Shown piece after piece: positions 12,855-20,020 of a DNA stretch of 23,358 nt. Position numbers and translations under genes: made by a program. The notes under the pieces were generated by a model. That model was not told where the DNA came from. It made no database searches and saw nothing but the letters and a program-made list of their open reading frames with translations. The stretch is from positions 1 through 23,358 of the forward strand of contig JAOAKE010000001.1 of the NCBI GenBank assembly GCA_026413805.1. The letters run 5' to 3'. The DNA is from Microcaldota archaeon. Its GTDB lineage: Archaea; Micrarchaeota; Micrarchaeia; Anstonellales; Anstonellaceae. Within the stretch, counting starts at the first letter, position 1. Each line of letters starts with the position of its first letter.

Positions 12855-13846
12855 AGATGCAGCTTGAATGTAGCGGAAAGGTGCGCCACTTGCCGCTAAG
12901 CGAAGCTGTTATGCTGCCAAAATTTGCAGAAATTGAAAAGTTGGTGCTGGAGGCAAGGGCTCCTTTTGAAAGTTGGGGCGGCTTAAGGCTTTCTGGGTTA
13001 AAGAACGGCAGCTTCTTTGTGCTTGATGGTGAAGAAGAGAGCCATCCTGAGATGGTGCTAAGCGGCGAGGCGGATGGAAATTTCTTAACCATAATACTCG
13101 CCAAAAGAGGCTCGCGCAGCAGCATCTTTTTCAAGACAGCGCTATCAGGCGATTATTCCCATTTTTTTGCGGTGGTCTTGGAAGGCGAATCTGCCTTGGA
13201 CTTGTGCTTGGTGCAAAAAGGCGCTGGCTCGCACTCTCGCTTGGCTTTGGCAGCGTTGGTGGGAAAAAAAGCGAGCCTGAAGCTTCTCAGCTCAAACTTA
13301 GGAAACCAGGATGGCGAGGCGATATTTTCAATAGCCCAAGAAGGGGAGGGCAGCCGCTGTGAGCACTACGAAGCCACCTTGTCTACTGAGAAGAACCGGC
13401 TGCTAAAGCGCTCAAGGCATGCCCACCTTTCTCCGAAAACATATTCGCGCTCTCTCTTCAGCTATGTCGTCTTGGAAGGCGGGAGCATAGATGTTGAAGG
13501 AAGCGTTGCAATTGAGAATGAGGCAGAGGGCGCAGACACCCACCTTCTTGCAAAAAGCCTCCTTGTATCCAAAAAATCTTTTTGCAGGCTGGTGCCAAGG
13601 CTGTTTGTGCACAACCACAACGTAACTGCAGGGCATGGCTCGGCAATAACGCAGCCAGACGAAGAGGAGGCGTTTTATCTTTCCTCCAGGGGCCTGACAG
13701 AACTTGAAAGCCAGCAGATGCTGGTTTCTGGGTTTTTAGAAGAAGTGCTCAAAAAATTTGGGGAAGGCAGCCGTGCATCAGAATTGGCAAGGCGTGAGAT
13801 TTTCAAGGAAGTGGGGTTGGCGCTTCGTGGTGGTCTTGATGCTTAA
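12851..13846 (+). CDS. sufD: Fe-S cluster assembly protein SufD
   Basis: A 331-residue paralogue of SufB, forming the SufB-SufC2-SufD complex. The N-terminal half is divergent and helical; the beta-helix core and the C-terminal block are recognisable. The conserved SufD histidine (E. coli His360) is present in TAGHGSAI, near residue 260, whereas the nearby cysteine of E. coli SufD (Cys358) is absent, as in many archaeal and Gram-positive SufD proteins. The C-terminal helix segment EEEAFYLSSRGLTELESQQM pairs with SufC. The protein is shorter than the E. coli homologue (423 residues), mainly at the N terminus. Translation is coupled to sufB through an ATGA overlap. Confidence 0.93.
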   Translation: MKMQLECSGKVRHLPLSEAVMLPKFAEIEKLVLEARAPFESWGGLRLSGLKNGSFFVLDGEEESHPEMVLSGEADGNFLTIILAKRGSRSSIFFKTALSGDYSHFFAVVLEGESALDLCLVQKGAGSHSRLALAALVGKKASLKLLSSNLGNQDGEAIFSIAQEGEGSRCEHYEATLSTEKNRLLKRSRHAHLSPKTYSRSLFSYVVLEGGSIDVEGSVAIENEAEGADTHLLAKSLLVSKKSFCRLVPRLFVHNHNVTAGHGSAITQPDEEEAFYLSSRGLTELESQQMLVSGFLEEVLKKFGEGSRASELARREIFKEVGLALRGGLDA

Positions 13847-15044
13847 TGCAAAAAAAATAAGAGCAGACTTTCCGTTCTTCAAGCAGAAGCTCAAGGGAAA
13901 GCCTCTTGCGTATTTAGACAATGCAGCAACCACCCAAAAGCCAAGGCAAGTGCTGGATGCCATGCAAGAGGCGTATGTGGCACGCAATGCCAACCCGTAC
14001 CGTGGGGCTTATGCATTGGCTGTTGAAGCTACCGAAGCCTACGAAAGAGCAAGGGAAAAGGTGGCTGATTTTATAGGCGCTGAGCCTGAGGAAGTGATAT
14101 TTACAAGGAATGCCACCGATTCTCTCAATATCGCTGCCAACTTAGTCTGCGCCAGCAGAAAGAGGGGTTCAACAATTTTGCTGACGGAAATGGAACACCA
14201 CTCTAACTTGGTGTCTTGGCAGCTTGCTGCAAAAAGATGGGGGCACCGCATAAGTTATGTAAAAGTAAAAAGCGATGGGCATCTCTGCAGAGAAGACCTG
14301 GAAAAAAAGGCAGGGATGTCTCCATTAGTTTTCTCATTTGTGCATGTCTCAAATGTGCTTGGGACAGTAAATAATGCCAAGCAGCTAAGCCAGCTTGCAC
14401 ATGAGAATGGCTCGCTTGCCTGCATTGATGCTGCTCAGTCTGTGCCACATATGAGTGTAGATGTGCAAAAGCTAAATTGCGACTTTCTTGCTTTTTCTGG
14501 CCATAAGATGCTCGGGCCTGCAGGCATAGGCGTTCTTTATATGAAAAAGGAGTTGCAGGAGGAATTTGAGCCTCTTTTTGGAGGAGGGGAGATGATAAAG
14601 AAGGTCTCGCTTGGAGGTGCAAGCTGGAACGACCCGCCGCACAAGTTTGAGCCAGGAACCCCCAACCTTCAAGGGGCTGTGGGCCTCGCAGCAGCAATAG
14701 ATTACTTGATGGGCATTGGAATGGAAAATGTGGAAAGGCACTGCCAAGGTCTTGCTGCCTACTGCCGAAAAGAACTTGAAGGGATTGGCGCCCAGCTTTA
14801 CGGCCCAGTCAAGGGAGCAGGGATTGTTTCATTCAATGTCGGAAACATACACCCGCACGATGTTGCACACTTTGCAGACAAGGAAGCGGTGGCAATAAGG
14901 AGCGGACATCACTGCGCCCAGCCACTTATGAATGCCCTTGGGATTGCCGCTTCTTGCAGGGCGAGCTTCTATGTCTATAACGACAAAGAAGAGGTAGATC
15001 GGCTGGCAAGCGCAGTAAGCAGGGCAGCCAAGGCGCTTGGGTGA
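13839..15044 (+). CDS. sufS: Cysteine desulfurase SufS
   Basis: A 401-residue group II, PLP-dependent cysteine desulfurase that takes sulfur from cysteine and passes it on as a persulfide. Visible residues: the N-terminal YLDNAATTQKP block, His120/His121 stacking on PLP (TEMEHHSN), Asp197 (CIDAAQS), the Schiff-base Lys223 in FSGHKMLGP and the catalytic Cys359 in RSGHHCAQPL. ATG at 13,839 overlaps the end of sufD by eight bases; the upstream frame to 13,758 lies entirely inside sufD and lacks family similarity. Presence of the desulfurase means the operon can mobilise sulfur from cysteine, in contrast to many archaea with sufBC only. Confidence 0.97.
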   Translation: MLNAKKIRADFPFFKQKLKGKPLAYLDNAATTQKPRQVLDAMQEAYVARNANPYRGAYALAVEATEAYERAREKVADFIGAEPEEVIFTRNATDSLNIAANLVCASRKRGSTILLTEMEHHSNLVSWQLAAKRWGHRISYVKVKSDGHLCREDLEKKAGMSPLVFSFVHVSNVLGTVNNAKQLSQLAHENGSLACIDAAQSVPHMSVDVQKLNCDFLAFSGHKMLGPAGIGVLYMKKELQEEFEPLFGGGEMIKKVSLGGASWNDPPHKFEPGTPNLQGAVGLAAAIDYLMGIGMENVERHCQGLAAYCRKELEGIGAQLYGPVKGAGIVSFNVGNIHPHDVAHFADKEAVAIRSGHHCAQPLMNALGIAASCRASFYVYNDKEEVDRLASAVSRAAKALG

Positions 15045-15048
15045 AGGC

Positions 15049-15456
15049 ATGGCAGCAGAGGACATCTACAGGGAAAACATACTTGACCATTACAAGCATC
15101 CGCGAAATAAAGGCAAGATTGCCCAGGCAGATGCAGAGGCACAAGATTCCAACCCATTGTGCGGGGACGAAATATCAATTGGGATTAGGGTGGAAAACAA
15201 AAAAATAGTGGACTTAAAGTTTGATGGCTCGGCTTGCGCAATCTGCATTGCCGCAGCTTCTATGCTTACTGAGGAAGTGAAAGGAAAGGGGCTGGAAGAG
15301 GCAAAAGGCTTCTCAAAGGAGCGCCTTCTTTCCCTCCTGGGAATTGACCCTGGGCCTGTGAGGCTCAAATGCGCACTTCTTCCACTCAAAGTGCTGAAGC
15401 TTGCCATTTACAGGCACCTTGGAAAAAACCCTGAAAAAGAGGATGGGTTGGTCTGA
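15049..15456 (+). CDS. sufU: IscU/SufU-type Fe-S scaffold or sulfur-transfer protein
   Basis: A 135-residue IscU/SufU-fold protein. The three conserved cysteines are Cys38 (LCGDE), Cys63 (SACAIC) and Cys108 (RLKCALLPLKVLKL), with Asp40 next to the first; Cys66 is an extra one in the same loop. In Gram-positive bacteria SufU accepts sulfur from SufS with a zinc-bound site and has an insertion of ~20 residues between the second and third cysteines. Here that interval is 45 residues, so scaffold versus relay role is undecided. ATG at 15,049 follows the sufS stop by four bases; upstream TTG is less likely. The stop overlaps the next start (TGATG). Confidence 0.94.
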   Translation: MAAEDIYRENILDHYKHPRNKGKIAQADAEAQDSNPLCGDEISIGIRVENKKIVDLKFDGSACAICIAAASMLTEEVKGKGLEEAKGFSKERLLSLLGIDPGPVRLKCALLPLKVLKLAIYRHLGKNPEKEDGLV

Positions 15457-16307
15457 TGAGCGAGGTCAGGTTTGGCCCTGCAGGGATACCCATCGGCTCT
15501 CCTGAGCCCAGCACAGCAGGAGGAATTTCTTACTGCCGGCAGATAGGGCTGGGGGCTATGGAAGTAGAGTTTGTCCACGGGGTAGGCATTGGAAACGAAG
15601 CTGCGCAAAAGGCAGGTGGGATTGCAAAGGAGCTTGGAGTAAGGCTTTCTTGCCACGCCCCTTATTACATAAACTGCTGCGCAAAAGAAGAAAAAAAGAT
15701 TGAAAGAAGCATTCAGCACATTGTTTCAAGTGCAAGGGCAGCGCAGCTTCTTGGCGCGTCGCCTGTTGTCATTCACACTGGGCATTATATGGGTAGGGCG
15801 CCGCCTGAATGCAAAAAGATTGTTTATGAAACTTATAGGCGCTGCTTTGAGATTATGGACTCTTTGAGAATAAAGGGAGTGGCGCTTGGGGCTGAATTAA
15901 CAGGCAAAAAATCCGCCTATGGCTCGCTAGAAGAAATAGTGGACTTGTCAGAGCACTTCGGGATTGGCAGGCTTGTGCCAGTTGTTGATTATGCGCATTA
16001 CCACGCAAGGGAGAAGCGGCTTGAAAAAAAGGAGGACTATGCTGCCATACTTTCTTTTATTGAAAAGAGGCTGGGGGCAAAGGCTTCCAAGAATTTTCAC
16101 TGCCATTTCTCTGGGATAGCCTTTGGAGAGAAGGGCGAAAAGAACCACCTGCCCATTGAGAGCGGTTCGCCTCCTGCACTGCCCTTTTTGGAAGCCCTGG
16201 CAGAAAATGGCTGGGAAGGGGTGGTTGTCTGCGAATCCCCGCTTCTTGAAGAAGACGCACTAAAAATGCAGGAGGATTACTTGAGGCTAGCCAACAAAAT
16301 TAGGTAA
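15456..16307 (+). CDS. nfo: AP endonuclease, endonuclease IV family
   Basis: A 283-residue TIM-barrel protein of the endonuclease IV family, which cuts DNA 5' of abasic sites with a metal cluster. Likely ligands in order are His67 (SCHAPYY), His107 (VIHTGHYM), Glu147 (GAELTG), Asp178 and His181 (VVDYAHYHA), His215 or His217 (FHCHFSGI), His231 (EKNHLPIE) and Glu260 (VVCESP). The Asp two residues before the penultimate His in E. coli (Asp229) is not visible here, where the sequence is Lys-Asn-His, so one metal site may differ, as in the archaeal branch. The start codon overlaps the sufU stop, so it belongs to the suf transcript, an unusual place for a repair nuclease. It ends 12 nt before the convergent SPFH gene. 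Confidence 0.88.
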   Translation: MSEVRFGPAGIPIGSPEPSTAGGISYCRQIGLGAMEVEFVHGVGIGNEAAQKAGGIAKELGVRLSCHAPYYINCCAKEEKKIERSIQHIVSSARAAQLLGASPVVIHTGHYMGRAPPECKKIVYETYRRCFEIMDSLRIKGVALGAELTGKKSAYGSLEEIVDLSEHFGIGRLVPVVDYAHYHAREKRLEKKEDYAAILSFIEKRLGAKASKNFHCHFSGIAFGEKGEKNHLPIESGSPPALPFLEALAENGWEGVVVCESPLLEEDALKMQEDYLRLANKIR

Positions 16308-16319
16308 GCGGTTTGGCTC

Positions 16320-17099
16320 TTATTTTTTGAAATTCTTCAAAAATGACTCCAAGTCCCTCAGAAGCTCATAGGGGAGGGCATATACCTTGGTGATGCTCTT
16401 CTCGTTTCCAAGGTTGTTTATGGTCTGCAAGGTGCGGATGTGCAGCGCGCCGTCAATCTTTGAAAGCTCTTTTGCAGCCTTGACAAAGCTCTTTGCAGCC
16501 TGGACTTCTCCTTCAGCCTTGATGATTATTGCCCTCTTCTCGCGCTCGGCTTCTGCCTCTTTGGCAATTACCCTGACTAAGTCTGGAGGAAGCTCTATGT
16601 CTTTTAGTTCAACTGCCTCAACCTTTACTCCCCAGGCGTCAGTTGCATCATCCACAATCTTGCGGATTTTTTTGGCAGTCTCGTCCCTCTTTGTCAACAG
16701 CTCGTCAAGGGTTATTTCCCCGACCACGTTCCGCATGGTAGTCTGGGCAAGCTGCGAGGTTGCAGAATAAATGTTCTCAACTTCAATTACGCTTGCCTTG
16801 GGGTCTGCAATGCGGAAGTAAATGACTGCGTTTATGACAACTGAGACGTTGTCCTTGGTCATGGTGTCCTGCTTCGGGACATCTATTACATTTACGCGTA
16901 TGTCTACCCTTTCCCAAGACTGGATTATGGGGATGACAATGTGAATGCCAGGGCCCATTATTCCAGAAAACTTCCCGAAAGTAAAAAGCACGCCACGTTC
17001 ATATTCATTTACTATGCGGACAGACAGTAAAATGAATGCTACTAATGCTATTACTGCAACCCAGCTGCAAAGCATTAATTCAAAAACCAAATCTTTCAC
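16320..17099 (-). CDS. SPFH/stomatin-like membrane protein, copy 2
   Basis: A 259-residue stomatin/prohibitin-type protein: one N-terminal hydrophobic hairpin (WVAVIALVAFILLSVRIV, residues 14-31), the SPFH domain from EYERGVLFTFGKFSG through TMRNVVGEITLDELLTKRDE, then a helical tail (EAEAEREKRAIIIKAEGEVQAA) that oligomerises in this family. Such proteins form ring or cage assemblies on membranes and often recruit proteases. It is co-directional with a close paralogue two bases upstream. The start is a GTG immediately after the upstream stop (TAAAGGTG), so translation is probably coupled; TTG or ATG codons within the next 24 nt are possible alternatives. No NfeD-type protease gene is adjacent. 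Confidence 0.88.
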   Translation of the reverse strand: MKDLVFELMLCSWVAVIALVAFILLSVRIVNEYERGVLFTFGKFSGIMGPGIHIVIPIIQSWERVDIRVNVIDVPKQDTMTKDNVSVVINAVIYFRIADPKASVIEVENIYSATSQLAQTTMRNVVGEITLDELLTKRDETAKKIRKIVDDATDAWGVKVEAVELKDIELPPDLVRVIAKEAEAEREKRAIIIKAEGEVQAAKSFVKAAKELSKIDGALHIRTLQTINNLGNEKSITKVYALPYELLRDLESFLKNFKK

Positions 17100-17101
17100 C
17101 T

Positions 17102-17890
17102 TTAATGCCGGGCTTTTGCCCCCTTATTTTCTCCTTGGCGCTTGTATGCCTCCAAAACCTCTAATGGCACGACGAAATGGACAATGTTTGAAGGGTCAGA
17201 GGCAATGTCGTTGAGGCTCTGCAGCGTCCGAAGGTGGAGGGCGCCTTCCACTTCGCTGAGCATCCTGGCCGCCTCCCTTACCCTTGCCGCTGCCTCTGCA
17301 TCTCCTTGTGAGCGAATGATAATTGCCCTTTTGAGCCTTTCAGCCTCAGCTTCCTTTGCCATTACCCTTTTCATATCGTCTGGCAGCTCAATGTGCTTGA
17401 GCTCCACCGCCTGGACTTTTATGCCCCATGGGTCTGTTGCGGCATCCACAATCTTGCTTATCCTTTTGGAAACTTCGTCTCGGTTGGATAAAAGCTCGTC
17501 GAGCTCAACCTCTCCGACCACGTTCCGCATGGTGGTCTGGGCAAGCTGCGAGGTTGCCTGGAAGAAATTGGTGACCTTTATTACAGAGGCTGCTGCGTCA
17601 AAAATCTTGTAGTAGAGGACCGCATTCACCTTTACTGACACATTGTCTTTAGTTATTGCATCTTGGGGCGGGACGTCAACTACCCTAAGCCGCATGTCTA
17701 CTATGGCACACCTTTGGATTATTGGGATTACCACCCTTAAGCCAGGCTCCAGCACGCAGGAATACCTTCCAAGGGTAAAGACCACTCCACGCTGGTATTG
17801 GTAGATTATGCGCAGTGAGGAGGTAACAATCAAAATAGCAATTGGCAACCCGAACGTTAAGCAGCAGCCAGATTCAAAAATATCTGCCAC
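17102..17890 (-). CDS. SPFH/stomatin-like membrane protein, copy 1
   Basis: A 262-residue stomatin-type protein similar along its length to the following gene: hydrophobic segment FGLPIAILIVTSSLRIIY, SPFH core (QYQRGVVFTLGRYS, VDVPPQDAITKDNVSVKVNA, TMRNVVGEVELDELLSNRDE), helical tail EAEAERLKRAIIIRSQGDAE. GTG at 17,890 is preferred to the longer frame to 17,950: GGGGGGAGAA lies a few bases upstream of the GTG, and a TATA box (TTTTTATA, about 17,920-17,930) falls inside the longer frame. Two Cys (GCC) lie just before the membrane segment. The pair probably forms mixed or parallel assemblies; that is inference. Confidence 0.87.
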   Translation of the reverse strand: MADIFESGCCLTFGLPIAILIVTSSLRIIYQYQRGVVFTLGRYSCVLEPGLRVVIPIIQRCAIVDMRLRVVDVPPQDAITKDNVSVKVNAVLYYKIFDAAASVIKVTNFFQATSQLAQTTMRNVVGEVELDELLSNRDEVSKRISKIVDAATDPWGIKVQAVELKHIELPDDMKRVMAKEAEAERLKRAIIIRSQGDAEAAARVREAARMLSEVEGALHLRTLQSLNDIASDPSNIVHFVVPLEVLEAYKRQGENKGAKARH

Positions 17891-18049
17891 CTTCTCCCCC
17901 CTAAAGAGAATGTTAAAAAGTATAAAAAGGTGCTGGTTTGGAAAACGCATTCCTTTTGGCTTTATGGGCAGCTGGTTGGCTTTTTAAGCTTTGGGAATAA
18001 AAAAAATAGGAAACTCCTTATAGGGGAGGCTCTTTCGCTTGGTGTTTGG
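17891..18049. promoter_or_regulatory. Divergent promoter region of SPFH pair and rpo7 operon
   Basis: The minus-strand promoter is TTTTTATA at about 17,920-17,930, followed by a short leader with GGGGGGAG. On the plus strand CTTATAGG at about 18,017-18,024 lies ~26-30 nt before the rpo7 ATG at 18,050, fitting a nearly leaderless message; CTTTTTAAGC near 17,979-17,988 is a second candidate. No small RNA or small ORF could be supported in this 159-bp gap. Confidence 0.5.
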
Positions 18050-18664
18050 ATGTATTTTGTATTGTCTTGCAAGGATAAGGTGAGGCTGCCTGCCCAGTAC
18101 TTCTCCATGAAGCTGGAGGATGCGCTTGCCCAAATACTGCGCGAAAAATACGAGCGCAGGATTGACAAGGACGCTGGGTTGGTGCTTGCCCTGTGGAATG
18201 TCAAGCCAGAAGGCGACGGAGTAGTCATACCTGGGGACAACGCCGTTTATTATCAGGTTTCATTTGATGTTTTGGCATATCACCCAATGGTAAATGAGAT
18301 TGTTGAAAGCGAAGTGTCAGAAATAGTTGAGTTTGGGGCTTTCTTGCAGCTGGGCCCGATTGAGGGGCTGGTGCACCTCTCCCAGATAGCAAACGATTTT
18401 CTCAACTACAACAAAAAAACCGCCTCTTTTGTGGGAAGAGAAAGCAAAAAATCGCTCAAAAAAGGGGACCATGTATTTGCGAAAATATCGACTGTTTCAA
18501 TGAAGAGCTCAATTCCTGAGACTAAGATAGGCCTGACGATGAGGCCAGAAGGCCTTGGAAAGGACGAGTGGCTGGCTGCAAAGAAGCCAGTAGAAGGAGA
18601 AGGCGAAAAGAAAAGGCCTGCTGAGAAAAAGGAGAAGGCAAAGGGCAAAGAAAATGCCTCTTGA
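18050..18664 (+). CDS. rpo7: RNA polymerase subunit Rpo7 (RpoE')
   Basis: A 204-residue Rpo7, the archaeal counterpart of Rpb7, which with Rpo4 forms the stalk of RNA polymerase. The N-terminal RNP-like domain starts MYFVLSCKDKVRLPAQYF and continues LREKYERRIDKDAGLVLAL. The S1 RNA-binding domain follows, with GAFLQLGPIEGLVHLSQI and a late strand ETKIGLTMRPEGL. It is about 15-20 residues longer than usual because of a Lys/Glu-rich tail that is probably disordered. ATG at 18,050 gives the family N terminus; the longer frame from 17,930 covers the promoter region. It leads a transcription/translation operon with spt4, eS26 and a DUF1805 gene. Its Rpo4 partner is not in the window. Confidence 0.94.
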   Translation: MYFVLSCKDKVRLPAQYFSMKLEDALAQILREKYERRIDKDAGLVLALWNVKPEGDGVVIPGDNAVYYQVSFDVLAYHPMVNEIVESEVSEIVEFGAFLQLGPIEGLVHLSQIANDFLNYNKKTASFVGRESKKSLKKGDHVFAKISTVSMKSSIPETKIGLTMRPEGLGKDEWLAAKKPVEGEGEKKRPAEKKEKAKGKENAS

Positions 18665-18672
18665 GGTTCTCT

Positions 18673-18861
18673 ATGAAAGCATGCATGCAGTGCAGGTTAA
18701 TAGTGAATGAAGCTTCCGAATGCCCAAACTGCCATTCGCAGAACCTTACTGAGAAATTCATAGGGCAGCTGGTTGTCCTTGACCCTGAAAAGTCAGAGAT
18801 AGGGAAAAAAATTGATGCAAAGGTGCCTGGAAAATATGCAATAAAGCTCCAGCAAAAATGA
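18673..18861 (+). CDS. spt4: Transcription elongation factor Spt4 (RpoE'')
   Basis: A 62-residue zinc protein, partner of Spt5 in elongation and processivity of RNA polymerase. The four zinc ligands are Cys4, Cys7, Cys17 and Cys20 (KACMQC ... ECPNC), followed by the typical strand FIGQLVVLDPEKSEIGKKI and YAIKL ending. The length is normal. ATG at 18,673 is eight bases after the rpo7 stop, with TTGAGG upstream. rpo7-spt4 adjacency is a standard archaeal arrangement and supports both calls. The stop overlaps the first possible eS26 start (ATGA). Confidence 0.94.
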   Translation: MKACMQCRLIVNEASECPNCHSQNLTEKFIGQLVVLDPEKSEIGKKIDAKVPGKYAIKLQQK

Positions 18862-19169
18862 AGGGGATGAAGATGGCAAGCAGGACGAGAGGGAGGGAAA
18901 GGCTGGTTAGGTGCGACGCATGTGGCAGGAGCATACCGCGAGACAAAAGCATTACCTACAGCAAAACGAATGTCTACTCAACTGAGCTTCGCTCAGGCGA
19001 TGATGTAAAAACGACCACCTTCATTGAAAGCCACTATTGCATCTCATGCGCAAAGCACCGCCGCATATTTGAAAAATTGAAGGAACGGGCAATTAGGCAG
19101 GCTTCAAGGGAGGACCGCTTTGGGCGAAGGCAGCGCTCAGAGAGGTGGAACTCAGGGCAAAGGTGGTAG
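18858..19169 (+). CDS. rps26e: Ribosomal protein eS26
   Basis: A 103-residue small-subunit ribosomal protein of the eukaryotic/archaeal S26e family. The zinc ligands are seen as RCDACGRSIPRDKSI and HYCISCAKHRR, the family pattern C-x2-C ... C-x2-C. The segment between them is shortened and divergent compared with eukaryotic S26, and the C terminus is an Arg-rich tail (REDRFGRRQRSERW) suited to rRNA contact. eS26 is patchily distributed in archaea, so its presence is a useful lineage clue. Starts at 18,858, 18,867 and 18,873 are all possible; the last has GGGGATG upstream, the first overlaps the spt4 stop. Confidence 0.87.
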   Translation: MKGMKMASRTRGRERLVRCDACGRSIPRDKSITYSKTNVYSTELRSGDDVKTTTFIESHYCISCAKHRRIFEKLKERAIRQASREDRFGRRQRSERWNSGQRW

Positions 19170-19196
19170 CCCTGCCTGGGATTTCGGGGGGATGCT

Positions 19197-19484
19197 ATGG
19201 AGCAAACCTTGACTTTTGAGGGCCGGACCTACATAGGCATCAGCTTTCCTCTTGGAAATGTGCCGCTGCTAATTGTGAAGGCGAAAAAGGGCTATGTTGC
19301 ATGCAGCTACATATCAAAGGAGGCGGCAGAAAAATTCGGGGATGTTGCTGCCTTTGTAAGCGGGGTAAAGACCTTTGACGATTTTTTCAAGGCAAAGATA
19401 CGCTCCTTTACTACTTGGGCAGACGACCTTGGGATACGGGAGGGAATGTCAGTCAAGAAGGCACTTGAACTGATGGACCAGTGA
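19197..19484 (+). CDS. DUF1805 domain protein
   Basis: A 95-residue protein of the DUF1805 (PF08827) family, single-domain alpha/beta proteins of unknown function widespread in euryarchaeal-type genomes. The conserved stretch PLLIVKAKKGYVACSYIS and the FGDVAAFVSGVKTFDD block are both present. There is no signal or membrane segment. GGGGGG lies seven bases before the ATG. It follows eS26 by 27 nt and likely ends the rpo7 transcript. Its last 12 codons overlap the end of the convergent HD-domain gene by 36 bp. Confidence 0.88.
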   Translation: MEQTLTFEGRTYIGISFPLGNVPLLIVKAKKGYVACSYISKEAAEKFGDVAAFVSGVKTFDDFFKAKIRSFTTWADDLGIREGMSVKKALELMDQ

Positions 19485-20003
19485 TTTTCCCGAACGAAGA
19501 AGGGCCAGCCTGGCGAGCTTTTTTGCTGATTCTGACCTCAATTGCAAAAGGGCAGAGCGGATAAACCTGCCCATATTCTTGTTTCCTTTTTGCAGATTTT
19601 CAAGCGCCCGAAAGAGCATGTCCAGCCTGTCAGCATCGCGCAAAAGAGAAGCCAGCCGCTTGTTTTTAAGCAGGGCTATTTCTTTTTGCAGGTGGGTGCC
19701 AGACAGCATTTGTCGCTCCACTTTGGCAAGATTTGGCTTTTTTGAAATTTTTTGCCGTGGCGTTAAGTCGCCTGTCCTTGCCTCGTGCAAATCATGGAGG
19801 ATGGCAAGCCTGAGGGCTAATGCCTCGTCTTTTTTGCTTAGCCTTTCCATTCTTGCAAGGGCAAGCAGGATTATCGCAACGCCAAATGAATGCTCTGCCA
19901 CAGACTCCTGCTTGGCTTTTGCAGCTTGCCAGCCGCTGCGGGGCAAATTTTTAAGTGAGAGCGCCTCTTGAAGGAGCAAAAAGGTCTTTTCAAGCGAAGG
20001 CAT
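19449..20003 (-). CDS. HD-domain phosphohydrolase, YfbR/HDDC2-like 5'-nucleotidase
   Basis: A 184-residue HD-domain protein of the HD_3 group that includes bacterial YfbR and human HDDC2, which hydrolyse deoxynucleoside 5'-monophosphates. The opening LKNLPRSGW, the metal ligands His38 (SVAEHSFGVA), His70-Asp71 (ILHDLHEA, with Glu74) and Asp125 (RDADRLDML) are in the family order and spacing. The C-terminal ~30 residues are basic and helical. The gene lies 17 nt after orc1 on the same strand with AAGGTG before its ATG, so it is probably co-transcribed with the replication initiator, which would fit a role in dNTP pool control. Its 3' end overlaps the DUF1805 gene by 36 bp. Confidence 0.88.
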   Translation of the reverse strand: MPSLEKTFLLLQEALSLKNLPRSGWQAAKAKQESVAEHSFGVAIILLALARMERLSKKDEALALRLAILHDLHEARTGDLTPRQKISKKPNLAKVERQMLSGTHLQKEIALLKNKRLASLLRDADRLDMLFRALENLQKGNKNMGRFIRSALLQLRSESAKKLARLALLRSGKSLVHQFKCLLD

Positions 20004-20020
20004 CTTTGCACCTTGCCGTC

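Noticed and set aside
14203..14697. 164-residue open frame antisense to sufS
   Set aside because: Opposite a conserved enzyme core with no family features or promoter.
17930..18049. N-terminal extension of rpo7 to 17,930
   Set aside because: Rpo7 proteins begin with the segment encoded from 18,050, and a TATA-like element lies just ahead of that ATG.
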